Source of the DNA: Bursaphelenchus xylophilus | Lineage: Eukaryota > Nematoda > Chromadorea > Rhabditida > Aphelenchoididae | NCBI GenBank assembly: GCA_904066235.2 | Contig: CAJFCV020000003.1 | Location: 2,356,001 to 2,420,000 of the forward strand | DNA: 64,000 nucleotides | Direction of reading: 5' to 3' | Part shown: piece after piece, positions 11,158 through 23,683 of the stretch | Layout: every line of letters starts with the position of its first letter | Numbering within the stretch: position 1 is the first letter of the stretch | Notes under the pieces: generated by a model | Databases searched by the model: none | What the model was told of the DNA's origin: nothing | Seen by the model: the letters and a program-made list of their open reading frames with translations, nothing else | Position numbers and translations under genes: made by a program

Positions 11158-11814
11158 CGTAAAAATAGGTGAATGGTGTTCGCTGAGGATGCATAATAAA
11201 CAGTGGAGTCTGTTTATTTTTTGTTATTTGAAAGCGTTCGGATATTTTGATTAGGCTGGAAGTAAAATGGAAGAAAAATAAAATTTGAGGGGATTAGTCA
11301 TCAAAAAAAAATTTTGCGCAAAAATAGGGAAACTGTTGGCGTGGAGCGAACGGAAATGCATGGGAGCTAGCTCAAATTTAGACTATAATTTCCTCAAACA
11401 TAAGTGAGATTCTATTTTTCCTAGTTCCCTCCTTTGCGCTTTGCAGAAATGTCCGAGAAGCTCACAATAGCCCAAGGTCAAGGAAACTAAGGTTGGAAAT
11501 AACCAAAGCGAGAAAAAAATAGTCGCATTGTACATAAGTCGTCGCCAAGGCTCCTCCGAGCAATCGCCCAGCATCCAAAGGGTTTGCTATGCCTGGTAGG
11601 CACCTCCAGCCATAAAAAGTTCTCCGGCTCCGAATCCCGGCTCCTATGCAATAGATTGTTTAAGATACGTTTCCAAAATTAAAAATTATGTGTGCCAGAG
11701 ATCATACAGTCAACGTTTTTGCAGCCAAGTCGTACGCAACACATCCTCCCCAGTATTGTTCAAGCAATTTGGTTAAACAAGATCACGAAATTTTTAGTTT
11801 TCTGAACGCTGAAA

Positions 11815-11940
11815 AGCCTGGCTCCGACTTTGGGCTCGGGAGCCGGAGCCACACCCAAAATTACCGGCTCCGGCTCTGGCTCCCGGCTCGGAGCCGCTCA
11901 GAGCCGGAACCAAGAGCCGGCTCCGGAGCCGTGGCAATCC
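11815..11940. repeat. GGCTCCGGAGCC low-complexity block
   Basis: Repeated GGCTCCGG/GAGCCGG units, including the perfect palindrome GGCTCCGGAGCC, stand out by high GC in an AT-rich neighbourhood. Open frames through it (66-115 codons) are repeat artefacts. Confidence 0.6.
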
Positions 11941-12594
11941 CTGAGTCTCCTCCTGCATCTATCCATCGATTTGACTTCGCCAATGTCGCCGACCCAAAAT
12001 TCCCGAACACGCACTTGTCTGGTGTACTAGAATAAAGTGCGTAGAATTTTCGTCGCGAAGCTTTTCGCTCTCTGTGGTTCACTTTTTCACTGTGTCATTC
12101 CAAAATCGTCACCATATAGGCTTTTTTAACTGCTCAACTACATAATCATTGAACTCCCGTTTTACGAACTCGTTCTCTGAAACTGTCATCAGATATGATG
12201 AAATTTTAATTTATTAGGAATCACAAATCTTTGTAAATTTTAATCCCCTTGCAGCAGATATGTAAATAAAAAGGGATTATTTCGGTGGGAAGCCGATTGT
12301 TCCTAATTCTTTTTTTTCCTGTAGAGCGATGCTTTTAAACAGTGCTTCCGGATATGGTTTGCATGTGCAACATCAATGAGCAGAAAAATTGAATTTTACA
12401 CAGGTTTGACTGGAATCGCAATATCAATGATTCAAAAATTTTGTGTCGAAAAAATAAGTGAATTGCTCGAGGGCAAATGCTTATATTTTCAGGAAAAAAA
12501 TTTTTTTTTTGGTTAAATCTTTTTCAACGTTGCTTCGAAAAAAATAATAATTTTTAAAAATCCGAAAAAAAAATTTGGGATTTTTTGAATTTTC

Positions 12595-12835
12595 GAGCTA
12601 AAAATCTTGGTGATTACTGCAAATCATGACGTAAAATTTTATGAAATTACATAGAAATCTGTGTTCTAAATTTTCTACAAGTTTCATCGAATTCTGAAAA
12701 GAAAATTTTTTGGGATTTTTTGAATTTTCAAGCTTAAAATCTCGGTGATTACTGCAAATCATGATGTAAAATTTTCTGATATTGCTTAAAAAATTGTGTT
12801 CTATAATTTGTGTAAGTTTCATCGTATTTTGCAAA
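12595..12835. repeat. Tandem repeat, about 125 bp, two copies
   Basis: Block 'ggtgattactgcaaatcatga' occurs at about 12609 and 12734, each followed by 'gtaaaattt' and 'aagtttcatcg'. No gene seen. Confidence 0.7.
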
Positions 12836-13319
12836 AAAAAAATTTTTTTGCATTTTGAAAAAAAATTTTTCTATCAAATATATAAATATTTGGCCATAAA
12901 TTTGTTCTCCTAATCTCTTCCAAAGCAATCCACTGACAATAAACACTATAAAGTTTCATTGCGCAGACACCCTTCATTTCTCCCATTTTCTTTCTCTCCG
13001 CTTTTTTTGTGGACCGGATTATCTTCGTTTTTTCTCCCATCGAAAGCTGTCGTTATAAAGGGAAAACGAAATAAATCCGGGTTCGAAACAACGCCGACTG
13101 GAAAGGGAAGGCCAAGGACAAAAGGAGAAGGGTGTTCTTGGACGTGGGAATCGAAAAATTGGAAAATGAAAAAAATTTTTTTTTTTTTGAAAAACGAGAT
13201 TTTTTGGTTTTTTATCGCAAAAAATTGGACACAGCTGTCAAATACGGAAAAAACACAGTGCAAAAAAGGCCTGTTTCAATTTTATTTTTTCAAATTTTCA
13301 TTATTTTTTCGATTTGTTG

Positions 13320-13900
13320 GCGATTTCCAGAAAATGCGTCATCCTTCTCCCATAACACAAAAAATAATCGTCCAAAATGGATCATAATTTTTTAGCAGCC
13401 TCTTCAAGCAACTATAGAAACACGGTCATTTTCATTTTTCTTAAAAATGCGTCATTAAAAGTGTCATCATGACGGATTTTCTGGAATTTTTGAAAAAAAT
13501 GACTGGTTTTTGACCGTAACTTTGAAAATACAGTAATCCAATAATGAAAAATTAAAATTTCAACTCTTTTCAAGTGGAATTGAAAAAAAAATTTAGATTT
13601 TTTGAAAATTCTTGGGAATTTGTGCTTATTTCCATAAAATGCGTCATCCTTTTCACATAACATGGAAATTAATTGCCCAAAATAAAACACAATTTTTTAT
13701 CAGCCTCTTCAAGCGACTATAGAAACATGACAATTAGCATTTTTCCAAACAATGCGTCACTAAAGGTGTCATCATGACGGATTTTCTGGAATTTTCGAGG
13801 AAATGACTGATTTTTGACCGTAACTTGGAAAGAAGTGTTATCGGATGATGAAAAATTAAAATTTCAATCCTTTTCAAGTGGAAATAAAAACTTTTTTTGC
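13320..13900. repeat. Tandem repeat, about 310 bp, two to three copies
   Basis: Blocks with 'cagcctcttcaag', 'ctatagaaaca', 'gtgtcatcatgacggatttt' and 'tgaccgtaactt' recur near 13396-13570 and 13702-13870, with a partial copy before. Between 13.0 and 14.0 kb I see no gene. Confidence 0.7.
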
Positions 13901-14083
13901 GATTTTTTTAAAAATTTTGAGATTTTTTCCAATTTTTCGGCTTTTTTTCACATTTTCCAAATTTTTTTCGCAACAAGTCGAATGCTAATCCCGCCAGCTC
14001 CTCACCAAAGCTGACGGGATCCCCCGATAACCATAGCCAGATGCATTTTGCGCAATAAAACCGAGAGCCCAATCTTTTTCCGC

Positions 14084-14130
14084 GGGCTTATATAAGAAAA
14101 GGCAGACGAAAAGAAGGGGGGAGAGCAGTT
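14084..14130 (+). promoter_or_regulatory. Possible TATA promoter, transcript unknown
   Basis: GGGCTTATATAAGAAAAGGC followed by a purine-rich stretch resembles a core promoter on the plus strand. Downstream ATGs give only very short frames, so a noncoding transcript or a distant 5' exon is possible. Weak evidence. Confidence 0.25.
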
Positions 14131-14869
14131 CTCGGGGAGCGAAAAAACGCAGAGCAATGATAGATTGCGACTGATGCTGATCTTTTGTTTCCGAGGACGC
14201 ACCTCCGATTCACGTTTGGGGTCATTTTTAAGCAATCGAAATTTTATGCAAATTTGTTGAAAAAATTGCGAATTTATGCAAATGAGGCGTTAAAAATGAT
14301 TTGATATGAAAGAAAAATGTTTCTGGAATTTATTTTTAATCGTTTTATATTGGAGACACAAGTTTTCGAGTGAAAAAAGTTGATTTTTGAACATCTGATA
14401 TCAAGTGTAATATAAAAAGTTGCTTATGCATGCGAAACGCACGTTCAAAAATATTTTTTATTAAAGAATATGGCTCGAAAAAGATTCTATGGCGTATTTT
14501 ACACTAAAAAAGACAATTTTTCCCTTGAAATTTGCTAATCTCATCAAACATCTAAGTTTATATAAAATTACGCTAATTCATCCTAGTTCGTCGTCAATAT
14601 TGATGTTATTCAAAACATGATGAAGCACAAGTTCCATTGGGGCCGATTCAGAGTTGATTGGACACTCGTTTCCCCAAAAAAATCGCAATTTCCACATCTG
14701 ATGTCATGTGTAATATAAAAGTATGCAAATTTTTGCCAAATCTCATCCTAAAATTTTGCTGAGATGCGTTTGGAAGCATATTCAGCTCTCATGTTTCATG
14801 TTTTGTCACTTTCGATCCCGTTTTGGACTCGTCAATTACAAGCCAACTCATCCCAGCCGCACAGGCTCC

Positions 14870-15490
14870 GCCCCTTTTTGACATAGCGAGAAAACCGGCG
14901 AGAGGGGGGAGAATCTTTCATTTATATTTTTTCGTTTCATTCCCAACATTTCCCTCGCCCCATACTTTTCCCTTCTCCTTCTTGTTTACGATGAAAAATG
15001 GGGCGAGGGCGGCGAGAGAGTGCGTCAGAATGAGAGACGGCGAGAGAAAATTAATGTCAAATCAACAAAATCTACGGGCCAAAATACGAACATGACATTC
15101 GCAATACTCAAAAACACATTTTTTGCGAAATCCGCGTCTTACGGAAAAATCCGCGTTATACGGAAACAACGTGCTGTATGGAAGAAAATGGTCGGAAAAC
15201 GAATGGACTCTTGCTCTTTGTGCGCCAGACATCATTAAGACCGCGGAGACGCCCGACAAACGTCGCAAAAACCCCGTGAAACCCGAGAAACCGCCAAAAA
15301 ATGAGAGGCGGACAGAGAAAAATCCAGCAATTTGATGCACAATGGACGCGTCGGAGCGCCGCAGACATGCCGGTGGCCGCGACGAGAGAGCACAGCGTCT
15401 GCGGTGTCTGGCGCGCCTCGCACTCTTTTCCCCACTCGTTCTCTTTTTTCTCTTGCGCCCATCGCGGGCCCGCGGTTGGGGGGCAGGCGA
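14870..15490. repeat. GA-rich (GAGAGAG/GGCGAGAG) GC-elevated region
   Basis: Purine-rich GAGAGAGCG-type runs (14880-15060 and 15300-15490) alternate with GC-rich sequence. Similar material recurs at 16950-17160, 18165-18200 and 20500-20720. Long overlapping ORFs on both strands (up to 187 codons) show no domain and are attributed to composition. It may mark a 5' regulatory region of the large gene starting at 23.7 kb. Confidence 0.4.
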
Positions 15491-15539
15491 CCGAAAAAAA
15501 GTCGGGGGATGAACTGATATTTATGGTTTCCCAGCTAGT

Positions 15540-17280
15540 TTTACGACCTCCCCCATCGGCCGGAGTGGTACCCTCGGCTAGCCGACAGTCCGCGCTTCCC
15601 TTTCGTGTAGCGTTCGGCCCTGAAACGGAATGCCAGAGGCGATTTTTGGGAAGTTTTTCGCCGAAAAAATCCGAATTTTCCCCGATGCGCTGGCGTTTTA
15701 ATCCCATAAGTTGCTGCAAAAAGTTGCAACTGCCGAAAAAAGTAGTTTAACGGATAGAATGGGATCTTGGCTACAAGGGGATATTAATTTTACTATCAAT
15801 TTCTAACGGGGGCATGGCAAATTCCTCGTTTTCCCGGACCCCCCTCGTTTCGGATGGGTTGAGAGGGGCAACTTGCAACTGCCATAACTTTGTCGTAAAG
15901 CAAGATCCAGAGCTAAAAAGTAGTTCCACGGATAGCCAATGACCTGTACAATAGAATAGCATACACTTTAGCTGATGTTGACATAAATTTCATGCGGTTT
16001 TGACAGTGTAAACACTTTAGGGATTAGAAACCCCTTGCCCAATGACTCATGTTTTCTCGAATTTCTGCAAATTTTCAAACCAATCTGCTCTAACCAATAT
16101 GTTTTTCGAATACTATGGGATGTTGGAAATACGATACACTATTTTTTGCCTCGTTTTCGGTTTGATGTAATACCTTTTAATTGCTTTAAAGTCGAGCCGT
16201 CCGTGTTTTATCGATTTCTTGATGTTTCTTCGCGTTTTTTCAATATCCACTGTTTCTGAAAATGTGTGAATTGTTCTTTATTGGGGAGTACAATATGTGG
16301 GCTATCGGGTAGTCGTATTTTAAGTTGCCGTAAACACTTGCCTTGGGGCTAAAATGACGTGTTTTTGCAGTTTGCTCGGGTTTTTGGGGGTTTTGAGGGG
16401 GGAAATTGATTGTAATGTAATTTTTAGAGGATGTAACTTCCAAATTTTGACTGTAATTAACTTTATACAGTCTGACTGCTCATGTAAACATTGATTTTGT
16501 AACGTATATGACTTTGTTATTTCGAAATCGGCTTGTTTTCGCCAAGATTCTCGATAATTCGGGGGGAAACTTACAAATCATCGTACTTTCTGGCACTTCA
16601 GCTGCTCTCAATGTCTCTCACTTTCATTCACAATTACATATAATGCTTTGTTCGTCATTCTGGAGCTCCCTTGACCTTGTCCTTTGCTTGCTTTTGCATA
16701 TTTCGACGACATTCCACTTGATCTACTAGGGGATTTTTAAGTCATCGTTTCAAAACGAATGTCGTTAGGTGTGATGAACATTTATTTGCTGATGTAATTT
16801 CATTGCAAACCCTTCATTGTGCGTTTTTTTTGGAGGAGAAAGAGGGGGGATTTTGGTTCGGAAAAGCCGAGTGAAAAACGGGCAGTTAAAAATGAAAGGG
16901 GGTGCTGAATTCCGCCGTCTCCGCATCGCCGGTCCCCCGGTTTTCGAATGGACCGCCACTCCCTCTCTCCCCGACTTCCTTGTGGCGTGCGGAGAGAGCG
17001 CCGCGAAACGAGAGAGCGGCGAAAACGGCGAGACAGGCAGAGAAATCGGAAATAGTGGGGGAAACGGAGAGATAGGTTAGAGAAAAGAGAGAAATCACGG
17101 GGAATCGAGAGAGTGGCGAGAGAACAGAGGAATGGGGCGAGAGTTTCGGGGCGGCTAAGGTGTTCGTCGCCGCCGCAGACGGCCGAATGAAGGTCAGGTT
17201 ACGTAACACACTGCGGAGCGGCGGCCCGGTGTTTTCGCGACGACTCCCAAACACTCACAGATTGGGTTCGGAGGCATGAC
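15540..17280. other. Gene-poor region
   Basis: A diverged direct repeat around 'ttgcaactgcc....agtagttt.acggata' occurs near 15722-15760 and 15873-15940. The rest shows no convincing gene. Confidence 0.35.
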
Positions 17281-17322
17281 GTCGCACTGTTTGATATGCC
17301 CTGAAAATTGCTCAAATTCGAT

Positions 17323-18132
17323 TATTGCAGCGTGCAAATTTCGAAAGTTTTGCGTTCGCACCGTGCGACGAACAATTTTGCACTTTGCACCGTGCAAATT
17401 TCCGAAATTGAATTTGCACAGTGCGGAGAAATCGAAATTGTTTTTTGCACAGTGCGGAGAAATTGAGATTGTTTTTTTGCACCGTGCAAACACCTTTTTG
17501 AAATCGAACTGCACTGTGCAACAAAAAAAAAAAATCGTTTATTGCACCGTGCAAATTGTTTTCGAATTGAAAGTTTATTTTGCACAGTGCATTAGCGACA
17601 AATCATCGCTTTTTCTCTTGCACGTTGCGTAAAATCAATTTCGATTCACCGCACGGTGCAAAAATTTGGATGCACTGTGCGGATTTCATTTCAACAAAAA
17701 TTTGGATTTGCACAGTGCGTCCGCGACAAATTTACTGCACAGTGCAGTTTCCAAATTCAAAATTTATTTTTGCACAGTGCATTAGCGACAAATCGTCGCT
17801 TTTTGTTTTCCACGGTGCGTAATCTCAATTTCGATTCTCCGCACGGTGCAAAAGTTTGAATGCACTGTGCGGATTTCATTTCAACAAAATTTTGGGTTTG
17901 CACAGTGCACAAGCGACAAATTTGCTGCACAGTGCAGAAAAATTCAATTTTTGAACCTTGCACAGTGCAAAAAATTCTATTTTTGAACTTGCGAAAAGCC
18001 GCACAGTGCAAAAATCATTTTTTGGGCCCCTCGCACTGTGCAAACAAATATTTTCCAGTTCCGCACTGTGCAAGCCCCCTTCATTAGCGTATGCACAGTG
18101 CAAACGGTCTTTTCCAATTCCATGCACAGTGC
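17323..18132. repeat. 11-bp palindrome cluster
   Basis: About 25-30 YGCACNGTGCR copies spaced roughly 20-35 bp apart. Part is a tandem duplication: the block with 'gtgcattagcgacaaatc' and 'gcggatttcatttcaacaaaa' occurs at about 17580-17715 and 17775-17900. Confidence 0.9.
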
Positions 18133-18459
18133 GGTCCGCAAAATTTTGAAAAGAAGCCAAAAAGGGGCCGAGAGAGAGCGGCTTCTCGCTGCAAGTGCCC
18201 TCCGAAAAGCCGTCCGTAAAGCTCTAATTCGCCGCCGGCTGTAAACTCCCATCTAATTAAGTAGTTGTGAATCGTCAAACAGGAATTCCGGCGGATTTAC
18301 AGCCAATTCGATGCGAGTAATGTAATCTGAGTCGGGTTTGTAGCAAAACATGTTTATTATCGTCTATTTGCATTCCATTTTCTCCCCTCCGAAGATCACA
18401 TGTTCTGTGGAAAGCGGCAGCCGAAAACAAGAAATCGTATTTTTGATTTTGAAAGGCAA

Positions 18460-19206
18460 ATGCACCGTGCAGACGGAATTAATTGACGTCGCACCCTGCG
18501 ACGGAAACGATTTTGCACTGTGCAACGGGAATTGGGGTGGATTGCACTGTGCGAATGCTTCGGAACGTTGAAAATGTTCAAAATGACGTCATTGCACTGT
18601 GCAAAGCTCAATTCTTTGTTTTTGCACTGTGCAAGAAGACTATTTTTGATTTTTCGCACAGTGCAGTCAAAAAATGATTGCACTGTGCAAGGTGTCGCGA
18701 CAGCCAATCAAAAATGAAATCTGTTTGTCGCACTGTGCAAATCTCGAATTTCTTATTTTTGCACTGTGCGGTCAAAAAATGACTGCACTGTGCAGTCAAA
18801 AAATTTCTGCACTGTGCAAGGTGTTGCGACAGCCAAGGAAAAATGAAATCTGTTTGTCGCACCGTGCAAATCTCGAATTTCTTATTCTGCACTGTGCAAT
18901 CAAAAAAATGCCCGCACTGTGCGATGGAAAAGAGCGATTGCACTGTGCAGGGTGTCGCGACAGCCAAGGAAAAATGAAACCTGTTTGTCGCACCGTGCAA
19001 TTTTTATACTCCTAATTTTTGCACTGTGCAGTCCGAAAATGTCTGCACAGTGCGGTCAAAAAATGTCTGCACAGTGCAAGGTGTCGCGACAGCCAAGGAA
19101 AAACCAAATCTGTTTGTCGCACCGTGCAAATTTCAAATTGCTTATTTCTGCACTGTGCAGTCAAAAAACTGTCGCAATGTGCATCCGAAACTTCACTGCA
19201 CCGTGC
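18460..19206. repeat. Palindrome cluster in about 130-bp tandem units
   Basis: About 30 palindromes. The unit 'gtgtcgcgacagcca..aaaaatgaaa.ctgtttgtcgca' recurs at about 18690, 18820, 18950 and 19080. It also contains a second palindrome, TGTCGCGACA. Confidence 0.9.
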
Positions 19207-19419
19207 ATTCCGTCAACTCCGGTTATACGCACAATACGAAAGACATTTGTAGATAGGTCTACCGGGAAAATCGGCTTTATTACACCGCATGTCATTTGGA
19301 AATACCAAAGCTTACATTTGTTATTTTCGGAGGGAAAAAGGAATGAAATTGGAGTTTGGGCCTCAAAGAAATTCCCCCCAAAATAATTCAAAGGGATCAG
19401 AGTACAAACAGCAAGAGTG

Positions 19420-19930
19420 TATGGGGAACAGAGAGAGTGGGCGGGGCTTGACAGTGAATAAGAGGGAATTTGGAGGAAAAATTACAGAGTGTGGGGTGTG
19501 GAGAGACGACAGAGAGGGTCGGAGAAAAGCGATCTTTGTTTCATTGAGTGAAATAACATGCGAAAGTGAGAGGGTGGCGAGAGAAAGTCAGAGAAAGAAT
19601 TTGCTACGAAGAAGAGAGCGAAAATAGCATGCAAAGATGAGAGAGCGCGAGAGAAAGTCCGAGAAAAAACCCCTTTCGAAGAAGAGAGCGAAATAGCACG
19701 CAAAAAGCGAGAGGGCGGCAGAGAAAGTTAGAGAAAAATCCCTTTCGAAGAAGAGAAGCGAAATAGCACGCAAAAGTGAGAGGACCGAGACAAAATTAAG
19801 TCAGAGAAATTTTCTCTCTTCGTTTTTGCCGCCAAAATAGCATGCAAAAAGTGGGAGAGCGCCAGAGAAGGCTAGAGAACGGGCAAAAATAGCCCATAAA
19901 CCCGAGAGAACGTCAGCGAAAATTTCAAAC
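19420..19930. repeat. GA-rich tandem repeat, about 65-75 bp
   Basis: Units containing 'gaagaagagagcgaaa', 'tagca(t/c)gcaaa' and 'gagaaagt.(c/a)gagaaa' recur about five times. ORFs on either strand follow the repeat. Confidence 0.75.
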
Positions 19931-20977
19931 CTCCGGCAATTTGAGTGGAATGTCAAATGAAATGACTAATTATGATGATAAAAGAAAAAAGAACATTAAG
20001 GAATGAGAGGATGACTAGAGAAACAGAGAAATTGAAGAAAGTGGGCGGACCTTAGAGGAATTTACCTAAATTTTGTAATAGGATTGTTAGAAAATGTTGT
20101 AAAAAATGTAAATTAATTGTCAGCAAGTAACAAAGATCAAAACTTAATTGTGCATGTAGTTTATTAGGGTTTTTGAGACGAAAAAAGAGACTTTTTTGAG
20201 GAAAAATATCGAAAATTTTCGTTTTTTGCCTATAACTCGTTGAATTTTCGGTGAAAAAGTTTGATTTTTTGAAGAAATTTTCTACAAGACATACATAATG
20301 CACTATGAAATTTTGAGGTTGAAAAATGAAAAAAAAATTTTGAATTTTAAATTTTTTTTTCAAAAAAGTTGCTTTTCTGTCTTACAAGGTCATTAAAAAT
20401 TCTAAACCAGTCGTCTAAAATACTCCAACGTCTTCGCTTCTTCCCATTTTAACCGCAGCTGTCCAAATTTCCCGATTTTTGCGCATTTTCCCCATCAATC
20501 TTGAAGGATCTTCAAATTTCGTCTCGTTTTCTCTCCCACCCTCTCTCCATTTTTCGCTCTCTCGCTTCAAGTCGAATGTCCTTGAAAGGTCGCGTGTTTG
20601 CACTTATAGAAACGGCGTCTTTTCTCCCATTCAATCTCATAAAAAAAGGAGTGAATAATAAAGACCGGCGAAAACGGCGAGAGAGCGCGCGAATTGAGAG
20701 GGTGGCAGAGAAAAAAGAGATTAGTAGAAGATTACAGCGACAAAGAGCTACGAACTTTTCGAATTTACACACGTTTCGTCCTGAAATACGACTATTTTAG
20801 AGCAAAAAATTTTCAAAAAAAAAAAATTTTCAAAAAAAAAAATTACAAAATTAAAAAAAAAATTTCAAAATTTCGTATCAAAAATGGTCTGAAACATTGC
20901 GTAATCACATGAACAACCCTTCAAAATTTTTTTTCCGGTCCAAAATCACAGAAAGCCGAGAAATTCCCGCATTAAAT

Positions 20978-21503
20978 ATTATGCACGGTGCAGGTGAAAT
21001 TAGAAATATCGCACCGTGCACACAAACTTTTGGACCTTCGCACTGTGCCAGGAATTATGTTTGGTGTTTATGCACTGTGCAATTTTCATTTTTTCCTTTT
21101 GCACGGTGCGATTATTTTCCCAACCACTTGCACTGTGCAGGCGCGACAAATTTGGCGATCTTTTGCACTGTGCAGTGAGCGTTTTTTCTATTTCGCACAG
21201 TGCAGTCAACACTTTTTTTATTTTGCACAGTGCAGTTTTCATTTTTTCCTGTCGCGCGGTGCAGTTATTAAGCGCGACAAAATTTGGCGATCTTTTGCAC
21301 TGTGCAGTGAACATTCCTTTTTTCGCACAGTGCAATTTTCATTTTTCTCTTTCGCACAGTGCAATTATAAAGCGACAAAATTTGGCGATCTTTCGCACAG
21401 TGCAGAGAACATTTCTTTTATTTCGCACAGTGCAATTTTCATTTTTTTCCCTTTTGCACAGTGCAGTAATTTTCTCAACCCTTTGCACTGTGCGGAGCTT
21501 ACT
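20978..21503. repeat. Palindrome cluster with 'gcgacaaaatttggcgatc' units
   Basis: About 20 palindromes. The spacer 'gcgacaaa(a)tttggcgatctt' recurs near 21141, 21272 and 21370. The 234-codon frame through this block is a repeat artefact. Confidence 0.9.
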
Positions 21504-22581
21504 TTTTTGATGAGTGCTGCAAAATTGATTAGAATTGATAGCAAATATCATATGTTTTTGCCTTTATGCGTCATCTACAATTACTGGACCACTTTTTCTT
21601 CGCAAAACGGACCTTTTTTCCGACGAAAACATATGGTGTTGGCTTGTGATTCGACTTCGTGCATTTTCTCCCGTCTTTTCATTATGAAATGACCCTTCAA
21701 GAGGCCTCAAACTCTCTGTTTTCGCTTTTTTTCGTCTCGAAGAACCCCCACAAATTTCGCAAAAAAGTGGAATTTTTGAAAAAAATGCATAAAAGCGACC
21801 AAAGAATGCGACAAAAGGATAATTAATGGGCTAATTATGCACGAAATACAAGGATGAAAGGGAAATTACAGCAAAATGTTGAAGTATTAGCATTAGTTAT
21901 ATTAGAGATGCCTCAAAAAACGTAAGAAAACCTGCAGAAATCGACTGGTTGAAAAATAAATCTTGCAAATTAGACTTTTGCAAGCATTGCTAATGATTTT
22001 ACAACAAGTCTAGACCATTCATTTGTTTTTTACAGCGATTTATCATCAAGGGTAACAGTTGACACTTGGGTCAGGTGTTGTCCTTTGACGAAAAGGCTGG
22101 TAATAAGGTCATATTTCCATTAATTCTAGTCTATAGATCATTTTTCACTCTCTAATGTCCATGTTATTATGTTGCAATACCAAAAATGGCCAAATCTAGG
22201 GTTTTCCAGAAAATCCGTCATGATGACACATTAAAAATAGTTGTCCAGAAACAAAATTTTGACGTATTCTAGTCGTGAGAGACATGTGGAAGTCGATAAA
22301 AATATTTCTAGTTCAAATACCACTCAGCATCGCCGATTGCCAGCACTTCGGATGACGGATTTTCTAGAAATTTCTGGACTTCGCAAAAATCGCCGATTTA
22401 TTTTCGTTTCTCGACTTTTTTCGCGTTACCTCGTGAACTACACCTTTTTTACGTGATTTTCACGTGTTTTACAATCCTCAATTTACTGATTCTCCGTCAT
22501 TTCAGGCCATTTTGGGTCTCGGTTGTTGGTCCTCCCTTCCCCCACCCGAAAAACACCCCTCCCACCCGCGCCTGTACAGAA

Positions 22582-22659
22582 ATTGTGGTTGATTTTTGTA
22601 AATTATTCATCAGGGATTCGTTGTTCATGCGTGTTGATCCACCAGAAATTTCTTCGGTA
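22582..22659 (+). other. Candidate 5' untranslated exon of the NCoR-like gene
   Basis: A segment bounded by TGTACAG at 22575-22581 and the donor TCG|GTAAGT at 22659 could splice to the acceptor CATTTCAG at 23640, 43 bases before the NCoR start codon. Its short ATG frame (MRVDPPEISS) would meet a stop after the splice, so it would be 5' UTR with a small upstream ORF. Speculative. Confidence 0.3.
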
Positions 22660-23120
22660 AGTTTTTCGAATTTTTTTTTTGTTGTTTTAGGTAGAAAAGT
22701 GGATTTTTCGATTTTCGAGGATTTTCTGGGAGAGTTTGGTATAAAATTGATGGAAATTCAATTTAAAATTGATTTAGAACAATTTCGACTAAAAAGTAGT
22801 GGTTCAAAGGGACGTTTTGCAGATTTTTGATATTGGTTGCCTAGTGTAATATAATTTTCCCTTTATTTTCGGGAATTTCGGAGGTTTTTCGATCACGGTT
22901 TGCTTCAAAAATAATGCATAAAATTTCCAGGACGTATTTTAAGTTATAAACATTGTTTTTCGACTAAAATCTAGAATTTACCCAAAAAACTGGGTTTTCA
23001 CTGTTTTATAGACGATTTTGGGGAATTTTTGATCTCTAATTTATGGTGTAGAAATTTTCTTTCTCGTATTTTAACAAATTTCCCAATTTTCTCCCAAAAA
23101 TTCAGCCAAATATTCCCATT

Positions 23121-23300
23121 TGCATGCACTGTGCGAAAATCCCGAAAATTTTCGCACAGTGCAGTTCCAAATCGAAAAAATGCTTTTGCACTGTGCGAAG
23201 TTTCATTTTCATGTTGATTGCACGGTGCAGAGGTTGTCGCAAGGAACCTTTTGTTTTGCACGGTGCGAAATAAAATTTTTGCTTTTTGCACAGTGCAATT
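23121..23300. repeat. Small palindrome cluster
   Basis: Six YGCACNGTGCR copies in 180 bp just upstream of the NCoR-like start codon. Confidence 0.85.
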
Positions 23301-23683
23301 GGTAAAGATGGGGTGAAAAAGTGGAATTTTCGGGGAAATTTTGGGATTTTTTTTTTTAAAAAAGTAAAAAATAAGTTTTTCTAACCTGTTTTTAGGGAAA
23401 TTCTTGAAAAATTTTTTTAAAAATATCAAATTTTCTCCATTTTTTTACCTAAAACAATATAATTTTCCTTCATTTTTTGTGTTAAAAATAAAGAAAAATA
23501 AATTTTACATGCTTTGCAGTCCTTTTTCATCAATAAATTTTTTGAAAAATCGCAAAACATTCCCATTTTTCTCGATTTTTTACCTAAAACAATATATTTT
23601 TTTCATTTTCTGATCTTCAATCACCTCCAAACCATTTCAGGGTTCGCTAATTTATTCGTTATAACCGTCCATTCGTCCCAACC

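Noticed and set aside
15156..15750. Overlapping 149- and 187-codon ORFs on opposite strands
   Set aside because: GC- and GA-rich composition explains both; no motif, splice pattern or conservation signal was seen.
20988..21692. 234-codon plus-strand ORF
   Set aside because: Its residues are palindrome translations (HCAV, HSA, TVQ) with no domain or splice context.
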